Below, piece by piece: positions 27,763-36,667 of a stretch of 64,000 nt of DNA (position 1 is the stretch's first letter; every line of letters begins with the position of its first letter). Made by a program: the position numbers and the translations under genes. This stretch comes from an uncultured Roseovarius sp. (GTDB lineage Bacteria > Pseudomonadota > Alphaproteobacteria > Rhodobacterales > Rhodobacteraceae): contig NZ_CAJXNN010000005.1 of assembly GCF_913057115.1 (NCBI RefSeq), positions 1-64,000 on the forward strand. The letters are read 5' to 3'. The notes beneath the pieces were generated by a model. That model made no database searches. It was not told the origin of the DNA and worked only from the letters and a program-made list of their open reading frames with translations.

Positions 27763-28395
27763 TCAACTGCCACCCTGCGGATATGAGATGACCGACAGAT
27801 AACGGATTGGCAGCTTTATCAACTCATCAGGGCCATGCGGCGCGTCGGCGTCGAAAAACAGGCTGTCGCCGGGCCGAAGGTGAAAGCTCTGGTCGCCATG
27901 TCGATAACCGACCTCGCCCTCCAGAATGTAGAGCAATTCGATCCCATCATGTTGGAACGTGGGGAACACATCTGAAGCCTCATTGAGCGTAATCAGGTAA
28001 GGCTCCACCACCACACCGCTGTTATTCGCGCCCAGATGGCCAAGAAGGTTGTACTGATGTCCGGCCCGCGTGCCGGCGCGCTCCATCTCCAGCGCCTCCC
28101 CAGCTTTCACATGAACGGCCTCACGCCGCTCCTCGAAGCGGCGGAAAAAACCTGTGACCGGTACGCTCAGAGCAGCGGAAAGGGTTTGCAACGTGGTCAA
28201 GGATGGCGAGGTAACACCGTTTTCGATCTTCGACAGCATCCCCACCGACAACCCCGTGGCCTCAGCCAAGTCGGCCACTGTCATACCCCGCGCACGGCGC
28301 ACCTCGCGCACTTCCCGCCCGATGGCGGTCTCAAGATTTTTCTCACGGGTCTCGCGAATCTTATGGGGGTCTTGGCGAAGATTTTGATCGGCCAT
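27763..28395 (-). CDS. XRE family transcriptional regulator with C-terminal cupin domain
   Basis: 210 residues. The helix-turn-helix of the Cro/C1 type lies at about 29-85 (REVRRARGMTVADLAEATGLSVGMLSKIENG). A linker and a cupin_2 beta-barrel follow (about 125-205, HDGIELLYILEGEVGYRHGDQ and LRPGDSLFFDADAPHGP). Such proteins are one-component metabolite sensors. It is divergent from a zinc alcohol dehydrogenase. The shared 158-base promoter region carries CGTACG palindromes that are candidate operators for this protein (inference). The start at 28395 is used because the longer frame runs through those palindromes. Confidence 0.92.
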   Translation of the reverse strand: MADQNLRQDPHKIRETREKNLETAIGREVREVRRARGMTVADLAEATGLSVGMLSKIENGVTSPSLTTLQTLSAALSVPVTGFFRRFEERREAVHVKAGEALEMERAGTRAGHQYNLLGHLGANNSGVVVEPYLITLNEASDVFPTFQHDGIELLYILEGEVGYRHGDQSFHLRPGDSLFFDADAPHGPDELIKLPIRYLSVISYPQGGS

Positions 28396-28450
28396 GTTCG
28401 GTCCTTTTCGGCGGCGCTCAACCATGAAAAATCCGGGCCGGAAATGCAAG

Positions 28451-28531
28451 TTTCGTACGAGTCGTACGAAACGTGATGCAGACGGCTCGATTTTCGTACG
28501 AAACTCGGGTCTAACTCGTACGACTCGTACG
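28451..28531 (+). promoter_or_regulatory. Three-palindrome CGTACG module, copy 1 (XRE/alcohol dehydrogenase divergent promoter)
   Basis: Palindrome A centres on 28461 (two CGTACG cores around an AGT). Palindrome B is TTTCGTACGAAA at 28492-28503, centre 28497.5. Palindrome C is CGTACGACTCGTACG at 28517-28531, centre 28524. Centre distances are 36.5 and 26.5 bases, the same as in the inverted copy at 43680-43760. It lies 56 bases upstream of the XRE start and ends 22 bases before the dehydrogenase ATG. Confidence 0.75.
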
Positions 28532-28553
28532 CCAGACCCAACTCGAGGTTCGC

Positions 28554-29603
28554 ATGAAAGCCGCCCTTCTCACCGCCTTCGATACCACGCCCGAAATCAC
28601 CGAGGTTCCCGATCCCGAATGCCCGCGTGACGGGGTCATCGTTGCGGTGCGTGCATGTGGCGTCTGTCGATCCGATCATCACGCATGGAAAGGCGCGGAC
28701 CCAGATGTTGCGTTGCCGCATGTGATGGGCCACGAATTCTCGGGTGACGTCATCGCAGTTGGGCCCGAATGCCATGGGTTTTCGGTAGGCGACCGGGTGA
28801 CTGCCCCTTTCATTCTGGGCTGTGGGGCCTGTCCTGATTGCCGTGGGGGAGAACCCACGATCTGCAACCACCAGCATGTCATCGGCTTCACCGGCTGGGG
28901 CGCCTTCGCCGAACAAATCGCGATACCACGCGCCGATTTTAACCTTGTGGTCCTGCCCGAGGGGGTTGGCTATGCGGCGGCGGCGGGCATGGGCTGCCGG
29001 GTGACGACCGCCTTTCGCGGAGTGGTGGACCGGGCAAAAATCCAACCGGGTGAATGGCTTGCCGTTCATGGCTGTGGTGGTGTGGGCCTATCTGCCATCA
29101 TGATCGGGGCGGCGCTTGGCGCCCGGATTGTTGCTGTTGATGTTAACCATTCCGCGCTTGATACGGCCCGCGCAATGGGAGCTAATCTGACACTCAATGC
29201 AGTCGAACATGACGATCTGGGCGAGGCCATACGCGGCGCCACAGGGGGCGGCACGCATGTCTCGGTCGATGCGCTTGGGATCACGCAAACCTTCCATAAC
29301 TCGCTAAAATCGCTTCGCAAAATGGGACGCCACGTGCAAATCGGCATGCCGCTTGGCCAACATGCTAATCCACCCATTCCCCTCTTGGATATGATCTATT
29401 CTCGCCAGATCACCCTGCACGGCACGCGCGGAATAGGGGCGCACCGTTTTGCCTCACTCTTCGAGATGATCGCGGCAGGACGTATGGACCCATCCCGCCT
29501 CATTACCAAGGAAATCGCTTTAAGCGGCGTCGCCAAGGCTTTGGAAGACATGAATGAATTCACCGGTCATGGCGTCACGGTCATTACCGACATGGCAAGT
29601 TAG
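28554..29603 (+). CDS. Zinc-dependent alcohol dehydrogenase (MDR superfamily)
   Basis: 349-residue medium-chain dehydrogenase. The catalytic zinc site has C38 (GVCRSDHH), the GHE motif (H60, E61) and a later ligand. The structural zinc has four cysteines, C90, C93, C96 and C104 (CGACPDCRGGEPTIC). The nucleotide fold motif VHGCGGVGLSAIMIGAALGA and the acidic end VDVN suggest NAD+ use. It oxidises an unknown alcohol in the cytoplasm. It is divergent from the XRE-cupin regulator, which probably controls it through the palindromic promoter. Confidence 0.92.
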   Translation: MKAALLTAFDTTPEITEVPDPECPRDGVIVAVRACGVCRSDHHAWKGADPDVALPHVMGHEFSGDVIAVGPECHGFSVGDRVTAPFILGCGACPDCRGGEPTICNHQHVIGFTGWGAFAEQIAIPRADFNLVVLPEGVGYAAAAGMGCRVTTAFRGVVDRAKIQPGEWLAVHGCGGVGLSAIMIGAALGARIVAVDVNHSALDTARAMGANLTLNAVEHDDLGEAIRGATGGGTHVSVDALGITQTFHNSLKSLRKMGRHVQIGMPLGQHANPPIPLLDMIYSRQITLHGTRGIGAHRFASLFEMIAAGRMDPSRLITKEIALSGVAKALEDMNEFTGHGVTVITDMAS

Positions 29604-29656
29604 AGCCGCCACATTTCCGCCCCATTTACACTGTATCCTGAGCTGATAATCAGGCG

Positions 29657-29679
29657 CCAGCCGGGCGCCGTCCGGCTGG
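29657..29679 (+). terminator. Hairpin after the alcohol dehydrogenase gene
   Basis: An 8-base stem, CCAGCCGG/CCGGCTGG, with a 7-base loop followed by TTT. It lies 54 bases after the dehydrogenase stop and 28 bases before a short ORF. The T-run is short, so termination is only a suggestion. Confidence 0.4.
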
Positions 29680-29707
29680 TTTGCCATCCAAGAACAGGAG
29701 CAGACCG

Positions 29708-29842
29708 ATGGCCAGTACACCCCCACCCAAACCACCAAAGCCAGGGACCCAACCGAAGAAACCGCTCGGTGGATCATCTCAGCAGCCATCGGCATCGCAA
29801 GGTGACCCACGCAAGGTCTTCAACGACTTCGCCAGCATCTGA
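29708..29842 (+). CDS. Small proline/lysine-rich hypothetical protein (44 residues)
   Basis: An ORF of 44 codons with ATG at 29708 and a strong AGGAG site at 29696-29700, 7 bases upstream. The first half is a run of Pro, Lys and Gly (STPPPKPPKPGTQPKKP); the end is DPRKVFNDFASI. No membrane segment or known domain. It lies between the alcohol dehydrogenase and the convergent ndk gene. The ribosome site and lack of frame interruption argue for translation, but its short length leaves doubt. Function unknown. Confidence 0.5.
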   Translation: MASTPPPKPPKPGTQPKKPLGGSSQQPSASQGDPRKVFNDFASI

Positions 29843-29847
29843 AGCAT

Positions 29848-29878
29848 AAAAAAGGCCGCGCCCCCTAAGGGCACGACC
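29848..29878 (-). terminator. Rho-independent terminator of ndk
   Basis: Read on the minus strand, a 10-base stem with two G-U pairs (29869-29878 with 29854-29863) is followed by T6 (29853-29848). It lies 30 bases after the ndk stop. Confidence 0.85.
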
Positions 29879-29907
29879 CAAGTATTTTCCGGTCAAAGCG
29901 GTGTGGC

Positions 29908-30330
29908 TTAGCCCACCAGCTCCAGACCCGAGAAGAAATACGCGATCTCGACCGCCGCCGTTTCCGGCGCGTCCGACCCGTGGACCGAGTTCTCGCCAAC
30001 CGACTCGGCGAATTCGGCACGGATCGTACCCGGTGCCGCATCGGCGGGATTGGTGGCGCCCATGACTTCGCGGTTCTTGGCAATCGCGCCTTCGCCTTCC
30101 AGCACCTGCACGACAACCGGCTCGGAGGCCATGAATTCGCACAGCTCGCCGTAGAACGGGCGCTCTTTATGCACGGCGTAGAATTCACCGGCCTGTGCGG
30201 GGGTCAGTTGAATACGCTTTTGTGCCACGATGCGCAGGCCCGCGTCTTCGAACTTGGCGTTGATTTTACCGGTCAGGTTGCGTTTGGTGGCATCGGGTTT
30301 GATGATGCTCAGGGTGCGTTCCACAGCCAT
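29908..30330 (-). CDS. ndk: Nucleoside diphosphate kinase
   Basis: 140 residues, normal length. It begins [15 protein letters not shown], the conserved Kpn-loop start. The catalytic histidine H118 is in [14 protein letters not shown], and [18 protein letters not shown] precedes it. It transfers phosphate between nucleoside di- and triphosphates. It is monocistronic, with its own terminator downstream, and divergent from the ABC-F gene (132-base gap). Confidence 0.98.
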   Translation of the reverse strand: MAVERTLSIIKPDATKRNLTGKINAKFEDAGLRIVAQKRIQLTPAQAGEFYAVHKERPFYGELCEFMASEPVVVQVLEGEGAIAKNREVMGATNPADAAPGTIRAEFAESVGENSVHGSDAPETAAVEIAYFFSGLELVG

Positions 30331-30462
30331 GTCAGCCTCTTTCCTTGATGAATGGGGCGCGGAAGCCTCCCGCGCGTGTTTGATCGCGGCTCCGATAGCA
30401 TGGGGTCAGCGCTTTGAAAAGCCGCGATTGACGCCTGCCCGGGATTGCGTCACACCCCTGCC

Positions 30463-32319
30463 ATGCTGCGACTTGACGATATTTCCTACTCGGTGGCGGG
30501 CCGCCCCCTGATCGACCATGCCTCGGCCACCATCCCGGATGGCCACAAGGTGGGTTTGGTGGGCCGTAATGGCACTGGCAAGACCACGCTTTTCCGCCTG
30601 ATCCGGGGGGAATTGGCCTTGGAAACCGGCGAGATATCCCTGCCCACCCGCGCCCGCATCGGCGGCGTGGCCCAAGAGGTGCCCGGCAACGAGGTGTCGC
30701 TGATTGACACCGTTCTGGCCGCCGATACAGAACGCGCCGAACTGATGGCCGAATCTGAGACGTCAAGCGACGGCGCGCGGATCGCCGAGATTCAAACCCG
30801 CCTTGCCGATATCGACGCATGGTCGGCCGAGGCCCGCGCCGCCAGTATCCTCAAGGGGCTTGGCTTCACCGATGCCGAGCAACTAATGCCATGCAGCGCC
30901 TTTTCCGGCGGCTGGCGCATGCGCGTGGCGCTTGCCGCCGTGCTGTTTGCGCAGCCCGATCTGCTGCTTTTGGACGAGCCGACGAACTACCTTGACCTCG
31001 AAGGCGCGCTTTGGCTGGAAAGCTATCTGGCGCGCTATCCGCATACCGTTTTGGTGGTCAGCCACGACCGTGGCCTGCTCAACCGCGCGGTCGGCTCGAT
31101 CCTGCATCTCGAAGACCGCAAGCTGACGCTCTATCAAGGCGGATATGATACCTTTGCCAAGACCCGCGCCGCGCGTCTGGCGGCGGCACAATCCGAGGCC
31201 AAGAAACAAGAAGCCCGCCGCGCGCATCTGCAATCCTATGTCGACAGGTTCCGCTACAAGGCCGATAAGGCGAAACAAGCACAGGCCCGGATCAAGGCCC
31301 TTGCCCGGATGGAGCCGATCACCCAACCGCAAGAGGCCGCGCTGCGCCGCTTTACCTTTCCTGAACCCGAGGAGCTTTCGCCGCCCATCCTGCGACTAGA
31401 AGGAGCCGCCGTAGGTTATGATGGGCAAGCCGTGCTAAGCCGACTGGACCTGCGGATTGATCAGGATGACCGCATCGCCCTTCTGGGCCGCAACGGTGAG
31501 GGAAAATCCACGCTTTCCAAGCTTTTAGCGGGCAAACTTCAGGCGATGGATGGACGCGTGCACAGCGCCTCGAAACTGCGCGTTGGTTATTTCGCGCAGC
31601 ATCAGGTGGAAGAGTTGCACCTTGATGAAACACCCATCGACCATATCCGCCGTCTTCGCCCGGACGAGCCCCCCGCCAAACTGCGCGCGCGGCTTGGAGG
31701 CTTCGGCATCGGGGCAGACCAAGCCGAAACCCTTGTCAAAGGCCTTTCGGGCGGGCAGAAGGCGCGGCTGTCGCTGATGCTGGCCACGCTGGATGCGCCA
31801 CACCTGCTGATCCTTGACGAGCCAACCAACCACCTTGATATCGAAAGCCGTGAGGCCTTGGTCGAGGCGCTGACCGCCTATAGCGGTGCGGTGATCTTGG
31901 TCAGCCACGACATGCACTTGCTTGAGCTGGTGGCCGACCGGCTTTGGCTGGTCAAGGGCGGGCGCGTTGCGCCTTATGAGGGCGATCTGTCGGCCTACCG
32001 CGATATGCTGCTCTCGGGCGACAAAGCGGACAAACCCGCGCCCAAGCCGAAACCTGAAAAGCCCAAGCGCCCGTCGCGCGATGCCATCCTCGCCCTGCGC
32101 CAAGAGGTGCGCAAATGCGAAGCGCGGGTTGAGAAGCTGACCGATATGCACGAGCGTATCTCGGCCAAACTGGCCGATCCGGGCATGTATGACGAGGCGC
32201 GCGTGAACGAGGCTGCCGAATGGCAAAAGAAATTCGCCGAGGTCGAAGACGGTCTGGCCCGGGCCGAGACCCTGTGGATGGCCGCCCTTGAACGGCTGGA
32301 GGAGGCCGAGCACCCATGA
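30463..32319 (+). CDS. ABC-F family ATP-binding protein
   Basis: 618 residues with two ABC cassettes in tandem and no membrane domain. Walker A motifs are GRNGTGKTT and GRNGEGKST. Signature motifs are FSGGWRMRVAL and LSGGQKARLSL. Walker B motifs are LLLLDEPTNYLD and LLILDEPTNHLD. A Lys/Pro-rich linker and a C-terminal coiled coil (RQEVRKCEARVEKLTDMHERI) resemble Uup/YheS. ABC-F proteins act on ribosomes or in DNA transactions; the exact subgroup is not settled here. The ATG at 30463 is preferred over an in-frame TTG at 30445. The stop overlaps the marC start by 4 bases. Confidence 0.93.
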   Translation: MLRLDDISYSVAGRPLIDHASATIPDGHKVGLVGRNGTGKTTLFRLIRGELALETGEISLPTRARIGGVAQEVPGNEVSLIDTVLAADTERAELMAESETSSDGARIAEIQTRLADIDAWSAEARAASILKGLGFTDAEQLMPCSAFSGGWRMRVALAAVLFAQPDLLLLDEPTNYLDLEGALWLESYLARYPHTVLVVSHDRGLLNRAVGSILHLEDRKLTLYQGGYDTFAKTRAARLAAAQSEAKKQEARRAHLQSYVDRFRYKADKAKQAQARIKALARMEPITQPQEAALRRFTFPEPEELSPPILRLEGAAVGYDGQAVLSRLDLRIDQDDRIALLGRNGEGKSTLSKLLAGKLQAMDGRVHSASKLRVGYFAQHQVEELHLDETPIDHIRRLRPDEPPAKLRARLGGFGIGADQAETLVKGLSGGQKARLSLMLATLDAPHLLILDEPTNHLDIESREALVEALTAYSGAVILVSHDMHLLELVADRLWLVKGGRVAPYEGDLSAYRDMLLSGDKADKPAPKPKPEKPKRPSRDAILALRQEVRKCEARVEKLTDMHERISAKLADPGMYDEARVNEAAEWQKKFAEVEDGLARAETLWMAALERLEEAEHP

Positions 32320-32951
32320 TCGTCGATACTGCCTTCCTGATCACCGCTTTCGTGACCCTCTTCGTCATTATCGACCCCATCGGCATGACCCCCCTTTTCG
32401 TGGCCATGACCCAAGGCATGAGCGCCGCGAAGCGCCGGGCCATCGCCCTGCGCGCCTGTATCACGGCGGCGTTGATCCTTATTGTCTTTGCCAGTTTCGG
32501 CGAGGCGGTACTTGGCTTCATCGGCATTTCCATGCCCGCCTTCCGCATCGCGGGCGGGATATTGTTGTTTCTGACGGCCCTCGACATGCTTTTCGAGCGG
32601 CGCAGCAAACGGCGCAAATCCCAAGCCGATGAGGCCGAGGAGGAGGACGATAGCGATGATCCTTCAATCTTCCCGTTGGCCATTCCCCTTATTGGAGGGC
32701 CGGGGTCGATCACCACGGTGATCCTGCTGGCAGGGCAAAAGCCGGGAATCGAGGGTCTGGCATGGGTGGTTGGCGTGATGCTCTGCGTGGTCAGTATGGT
32801 CTTCGTACTGTTCTTGACCTCGGGCATATTGGAGCGCGCTTTGGGCAGGACGGGTATCAACGTGGTGACCCGCCTTTTGGGCATGCTGTTGGCGGCCTTG
32901 GCGGTCCAATTCGTGCTTGATGGGCTGCGCGGTTTCGGGCTCGCGGCATGA
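32316..32951 (+). CDS. MarC family integral membrane protein
   Basis: 211 residues with six predicted membrane helices in two triplets separated by a charged loop (ERRSKRRKSQADEAEEEDDSDD). The family motifs FVIIDPIGMTPLFVAMTQGMS and PLAIPLIGGPGSITTVI are present. The MarC/YhgN family has no established role; MarC itself was once thought to affect antibiotic resistance. It is translationally coupled to the ABC-F gene (ATGA). Confidence 0.92.
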   Translation: MIVDTAFLITAFVTLFVIIDPIGMTPLFVAMTQGMSAAKRRAIALRACITAALILIVFASFGEAVLGFIGISMPAFRIAGGILLFLTALDMLFERRSKRRKSQADEAEEEDDSDDPSIFPLAIPLIGGPGSITTVILLAGQKPGIEGLAWVVGVMLCVVSMVFVLFLTSGILERALGRTGINVVTRLLGMLLAALAVQFVLDGLRGFGLAA

Positions 32952-32988
32952 CCTTTCAAAAGCGTTGACGCCGTCCTATATCCTACCC

Positions 32989-33567
32989 ATGCAAAACGAT
33001 CCTGCCAGTCTGGTTTATCTTGTCATACTCGGGTCGGCCATCGGCCTGTGGTTCTTCGCTCAAAACCGCCAATCTCTTGGCAAACTTGCGCAGCAAGCCG
33101 CAGCTTGGGGGCTTATTTTTCTCGGGGCTATCGCGGTTGTGGGCCTCTGGGGCGACATCCGGCAAAGCGTGGCCCCCGCACAGACGGTGGTGGCGCAATC
33201 GGGCCAAATCGAACTGCCCCGCGCGCCCGATGGGCATTATTACCTGACCGCAGATGTGAACGGCGAACCGGTGCGCTTTGTCGTCGATACCGGGGCCACG
33301 CAAATCGTTCTGACAAAATCCGATGCTCGCCGTGTCGGCCTGAATGTCGATGAGCTTGTTTATCTAGGCCGCGCCTATACCGCCAATGGCGAGGTGCGCA
33401 CCGCGCCTGTCCGGCTTGACAGTTTCACGGTCGGGCCGATTCAAGACAGCGACGTGCGCGCCGTGGTGAATGACGGCGCCATGCAAGGGTCTTTGCTTGG
33501 GATGGACTATCTACAGCGATTTTCCAGTGTCGAAATCGGCGGCGGGAAACTGATCCTGACGCGGTGA
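32989..33567 (+). CDS. Retropepsin-like aspartic protease (TIGR02281 type), membrane-anchored
   Basis: 192 residues. Two N-terminal hydrophobic segments (about 8-24 and 38-55) precede a retropepsin fold. The active-site motif is VVDTGATQIVL with D100. The flap and C-terminal region has GSLLGMDYLQRFSSVEI. TIGR02281-type proteins are single-domain clan AA proteases that probably dimerise, here with the catalytic domain in the periplasm. The substrate is unknown. It lies 37 bases after marC on the same strand. Confidence 0.88.
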   Translation: MQNDPASLVYLVILGSAIGLWFFAQNRQSLGKLAQQAAAWGLIFLGAIAVVGLWGDIRQSVAPAQTVVAQSGQIELPRAPDGHYYLTADVNGEPVRFVVDTGATQIVLTKSDARRVGLNVDELVYLGRAYTANGEVRTAPVRLDSFTVGPIQDSDVRAVVNDGAMQGSLLGMDYLQRFSSVEIGGGKLILTR

Positions 33568-34002
33568 TCAGTAACCCATGATCATGCCTTCAAGGGCATC
33601 TTTCTCCATCGACAATTCCTGAAGCCGCGCCTTGACCACGTCACCGATGGTCACGATTCCCACCAGTTTGCCGTCTTCGACCACGGGCATGTGGCGGAAC
33701 CGGCCATCGGTCATCCGCGACAGAACCGCGTCCGAGCTATCCTGACGCGAACAGCACACCGGGTTGGTGGTCATCATCTCGTCGATTGTTTCCGACAGGC
33801 ACTTGGCACCGCGCACTCCCAACGAGCGGACGATGTCCCGCTCCGAGATGATCCCGTCCACTTTAACGCCGTCTCGCGAAACGATCAGAACACCAATCCG
33901 ACGCTCTGCAAGCGTTTGTGCTGCATCCGAAACAAGCGTTCCGGGCTTCACCGTGACAACTTTATGGTCCCCTTTGGATGAAAGGATTTGTTGCACGAGC
34001 AT
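33568..34002 (-). CDS. CBS domain pair protein
   Basis: 144 residues consisting almost entirely of two CBS motifs (VKPGTLVSDAAQTLAERRIGVLIV... and SSDAVLSRMTDGRFRHMPVVEDGKLVGIVTIGDV). CBS pairs bind adenine nucleotides or related ligands and act as sensors. No catalytic domain is attached. The ATG at 34002 has GGAGGG upstream, so it is preferred over a longer frame. It is convergent with the retropepsin gene (stops abut) and 61 bases after the LysR gene. Confidence 0.9.
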   Translation of the reverse strand: MLVQQILSSKGDHKVVTVKPGTLVSDAAQTLAERRIGVLIVSRDGVKVDGIISERDIVRSLGVRGAKCLSETIDEMMTTNPVCCSRQDSSDAVLSRMTDGRFRHMPVVEDGKLVGIVTIGDVVKARLQELSMEKDALEGMIMGY

Positions 34003-34063
34003 GGTGAGGCCCTCCGTTATCTTTCTTGCGTGCATACCACGGTTTACGATAATAAAGTTTCTG

Positions 34064-34954
34064 TCAAGCGAGGCTTTCCAAACGGGCCACTTCTTGGCGC
34101 ATTCCGTCCACTAAAGCAGCGGCAAAGCGGTTTTGCCGCTCGAGTCGCCGGTCATCGGCGTGACGAACAAGGTAAAAGCTCCGCGTTAGGCTCAGCGCCC
34201 CCGGCAAGACCTTCACCACATCCGGCACCGCCGGGATCGAAAAGTCATGCAAGATGCCGATTCCCGCCCCGTGCCGCACCCAGTTGAGCTGCACTGCGAC
34301 AGAGTTCGAGGCCAGATTCACCGTGTCCACCCCCGCCTCGCGCAGATAATCCAGCTCTTTGTCGAAAATCATGTCCTGAATATAGCCCACGACGCGATGC
34401 CCCTTGAGGTCTTCGAGCCTTTCTATCGGATCCACCTGCCGAAGATAGCGTTTCGAGGCCGCCAGATGCAGGCGGTAATCGGCAATCTTTTGCACGCTTA
34501 ACCGCCCCGCCGTGGGCGGGCTCACGGCAATCACCATATCCGCCTCGCGGCGGGTCAGGTTAAAGACGCGCGGCAGCGCCACGATCTGCACCTCAAGGTC
34601 GGGGTTTTCTTCGGCGATCTTGGCGCAGACTTGTGGCAACAGGTAATTCGCAGCGCCATCCGGCGCGCCGATCCTGATCTGCCCGGTCAAGCCCCCGGAT
34701 TGGCCCGCCAGTTCCTCAACCGCGCCTTCCACGGCCTGTTCCACCCGCACCGCGTGGCTCATCAACCGCTGTCCCGCGTCGGTCAGGGCATAGCCGGTGG
34801 GCGATTTGGCAAAAAGCGGCGCGCCCACATCGGCCTCCAACCGCGCCACCCGGCGGCCCACGGTGGCCGGATCCACCTTCAACATCCGCCCGGCGCGCGA
34901 CAGGCTTTCGCTCCGCGCCACGGCCAAAAAGGTTTTCAGGTCATCCCACTGCAT
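34064..34954 (-). CDS. LysR family transcriptional regulator
   Basis: 296 residues. The N-terminal winged helix-turn-helix (MQWDDLKTFLAVARSESLSRAGRMLKVDPATVGRRVARLE, about 1-60) is followed by a periplasmic-binding-like effector domain. It is divergent from mmsA, 104 bases away. The intervening DNA carries an inverted repeat, TTTGCA-N4-TGCAAA, suited to a LysR dimer. Control of mmsA and its own gene is likely but inferred from position. Confidence 0.93.
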   Translation of the reverse strand: MQWDDLKTFLAVARSESLSRAGRMLKVDPATVGRRVARLEADVGAPLFAKSPTGYALTDAGQRLMSHAVRVEQAVEGAVEELAGQSGGLTGQIRIGAPDGAANYLLPQVCAKIAEENPDLEVQIVALPRVFNLTRREADMVIAVSPPTAGRLSVQKIADYRLHLAASKRYLRQVDPIERLEDLKGHRVVGYIQDMIFDKELDYLREAGVDTVNLASNSVAVQLNWVRHGAGIGILHDFSIPAVPDVVKVLPGALSLTRSFYLVRHADDRRLERQNRFAAALVDGMRQEVARLESLA

Positions 34955-34963
34955 CACGTACCA

Positions 34964-34979
34964 TTTGCATTTTTGCAAA
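34964..34979. promoter_or_regulatory. Candidate LysR operator
   Basis: A perfect inverted repeat, TTTGCA-tttt-TGCAAA, in the LysR/mmsA divergent region, 9 bases upstream of the LysR start. The dyad is LysR-like in size, but binding is not shown. Confidence 0.5.
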
Positions 34980-35058
34980 ACACTTTTGGAGTATTGCCTC
35001 TTTTACGGGGATCACTGCAAGACTAAGCTACGCGCAAATCTCGGATTGGGAGGATTCC

Positions 35059-36558
35059 ATGAAAGAACTGACGCATTATATCGACGGCACCCATGTCAAC
35101 GGCACATCGGGCCGCTTTTCGGATGTCTTCAACCCCGCCACCGGCGAGGTGCAGGCCAAATGCCCGCTTGGCAGCAACGAGGAACTGAACAAGGCGGTCG
35201 AAATCGCCGCCGCCGCGCAACCCGCATGGGGTGCCACCAACCCACAGCGCCGCGCACGGGTGATGATGAAATTCGTCGAGCTGCTGAACCGCGACATGGA
35301 CAAGCTGGCCGAGGCGCTGTCGTCCGAGCACGGCAAAACCTTCCCCGACGCCAAGGGCGACGTGCAGCGTGGCCTTGAAGTGGTGGAATACTGCATCGGC
35401 GCGCCGCAACTCCTTAAGGGTGAATTCACCGATAGCGCCGGCCCCGGCATCGACATGTATTCGATGAAACAGCCGCTTGGCGTGACAGCGGGCATCACCC
35501 CCTTCAACTTCCCCGCGATGATCCCGATGTGGATGTTTGCCCCGGCGCTGGCCTGCGGCAACGCCTTCATCCTCAAACCATCCGAGCGTGACCCCTCGGT
35601 GCCCTTGATGCTGGCCGAACTGATGGAAGAGGCGGGCCTGCCCAAAGGCCTGCTGCAAGTGGTCAACGGCGACAAGGAAGCGGTTGACGCGATCCTTGAT
35701 CACCCGGTCATTCAATCGGTGGGATTCGTCGGCTCCACCCCGATTGCCGAGTACATCTATTCGCGTGGCTGCGCGAACGGCAAACGGGTGCAGTGCTTTG
35801 GCGGTGCGAAAAACCACATGATCGTCATGCCCGACGCCGATATGGACCAAGCCGCCGACGCCCTGATCGGCGCAGGCTACGGCGCGGCGGGCGAACGCTG
35901 CATGGCGATTTCGGTTGCCGTGCCGGTGGGCGATGAAACCGCCGACAAGCTGATCGAAAAGCTGGTGCCGCGTATCGAGAAGCTCAAAGTCGGCCCCTAC
36001 ACCGCAGGCGACGACGTGGACTACGGCCCTGTAGTGACAGGTGCCGCCAAGGAAAAAATCCTCGGCCTCGTGCAATCGGGCATCGACCAGGGTGCAGACC
36101 TCGTTGTCGATGGCCGTGACTTCCAACTGCAAGGCTATGAAGACGGCTTCTTTGTCGGTCCGCACCTTTTTGACAAGGTGACGCCCGATATGGACATCTA
36201 CAAACAGGAAATCTTCGGCCCGGTCCTCAGCACGGTGCGCGCCGCCTCCTATGAAGAGGCGATCGGACTTGCCATGGATCACGAGATGGGCAATGGCACG
36301 GCGATCTTCACCCGCGATGGTGACGCCGCTCGCGATTTCGCCAACCGCATCAACATCGGTATGGTCGGTGTCAATGTGCCGATCCCCGTGCCGCTGGCCT
36401 ATCACACCTTTGGCGGCTGGAAGAAATCCATGTTCGGCGACCTGAACCAGCACGGCCCCGACGCCTTCAAGTTCTACACCCGCACTAAAACCGTGACCTC
36501 CCGCTGGCCCTCGGGCATCAAGGAAGGCGGCGAGTTCAACTTCAAGGCCATGGACTAA
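35059..36558 (+). CDS. mmsA: CoA-acylating methylmalonate-semialdehyde dehydrogenase
   Basis: 499-residue aldehyde dehydrogenase of the MMSDH subgroup. The catalytic cysteine is in [13 protein letters not shown]. Where ordinary aldehyde dehydrogenases have the general-base Glu, this protein has Asn ([15 protein letters not shown]), a mark of the CoA-dependent MMSDH enzymes. It converts methylmalonate semialdehyde to propionyl-CoA and malonate semialdehyde to acetyl-CoA in valine, inositol and beta-alanine catabolism. A GGAGGA site precedes the ATG and a strong terminator follows. It is probably controlled by the divergent LysR protein. Confidence 0.95.
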   Translation: MKELTHYIDGTHVNGTSGRFSDVFNPATGEVQAKCPLGSNEELNKAVEIAAAAQPAWGATNPQRRARVMMKFVELLNRDMDKLAEALSSEHGKTFPDAKGDVQRGLEVVEYCIGAPQLLKGEFTDSAGPGIDMYSMKQPLGVTAGITPFNFPAMIPMWMFAPALACGNAFILKPSERDPSVPLMLAELMEEAGLPKGLLQVVNGDKEAVDAILDHPVIQSVGFVGSTPIAEYIYSRGCANGKRVQCFGGAKNHMIVMPDADMDQAADALIGAGYGAAGERCMAISVAVPVGDETADKLIEKLVPRIEKLKVGPYTAGDDVDYGPVVTGAAKEKILGLVQSGIDQGADLVVDGRDFQLQGYEDGFFVGPHLFDKVTPDMDIYKQEIFGPVLSTVRAASYEEAIGLAMDHEMGNGTAIFTRDGDAARDFANRINIGMVGVNVPIPVPLAYHTFGGWKKSMFGDLNQHGPDAFKFYTRTKTVTSRWPSGIKEGGEFNFKAMD

Positions 36559-36576
36559 CCCTGAGCCGAACCAACG

Positions 36577-36605
36577 AAAACGCCCGCCCCTTCGGCGGGC
36601 GTTTT
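36577..36605 (+). terminator. Rho-independent terminator after mmsA
   Basis: Stem CGCCCGCC/GGCGGGCG (36581-36588 and 36594-36601) with a 5-base loop, flanked by A4 and T4. It lies 18 bases after the mmsA stop. Confidence 0.92.
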
Positions 36606-36667
36606 GCATTGCGCGTCCCTGCCTGCCCGTGCTGATATGGTGCGATAACATGGCAAAGGGGGTGCCC

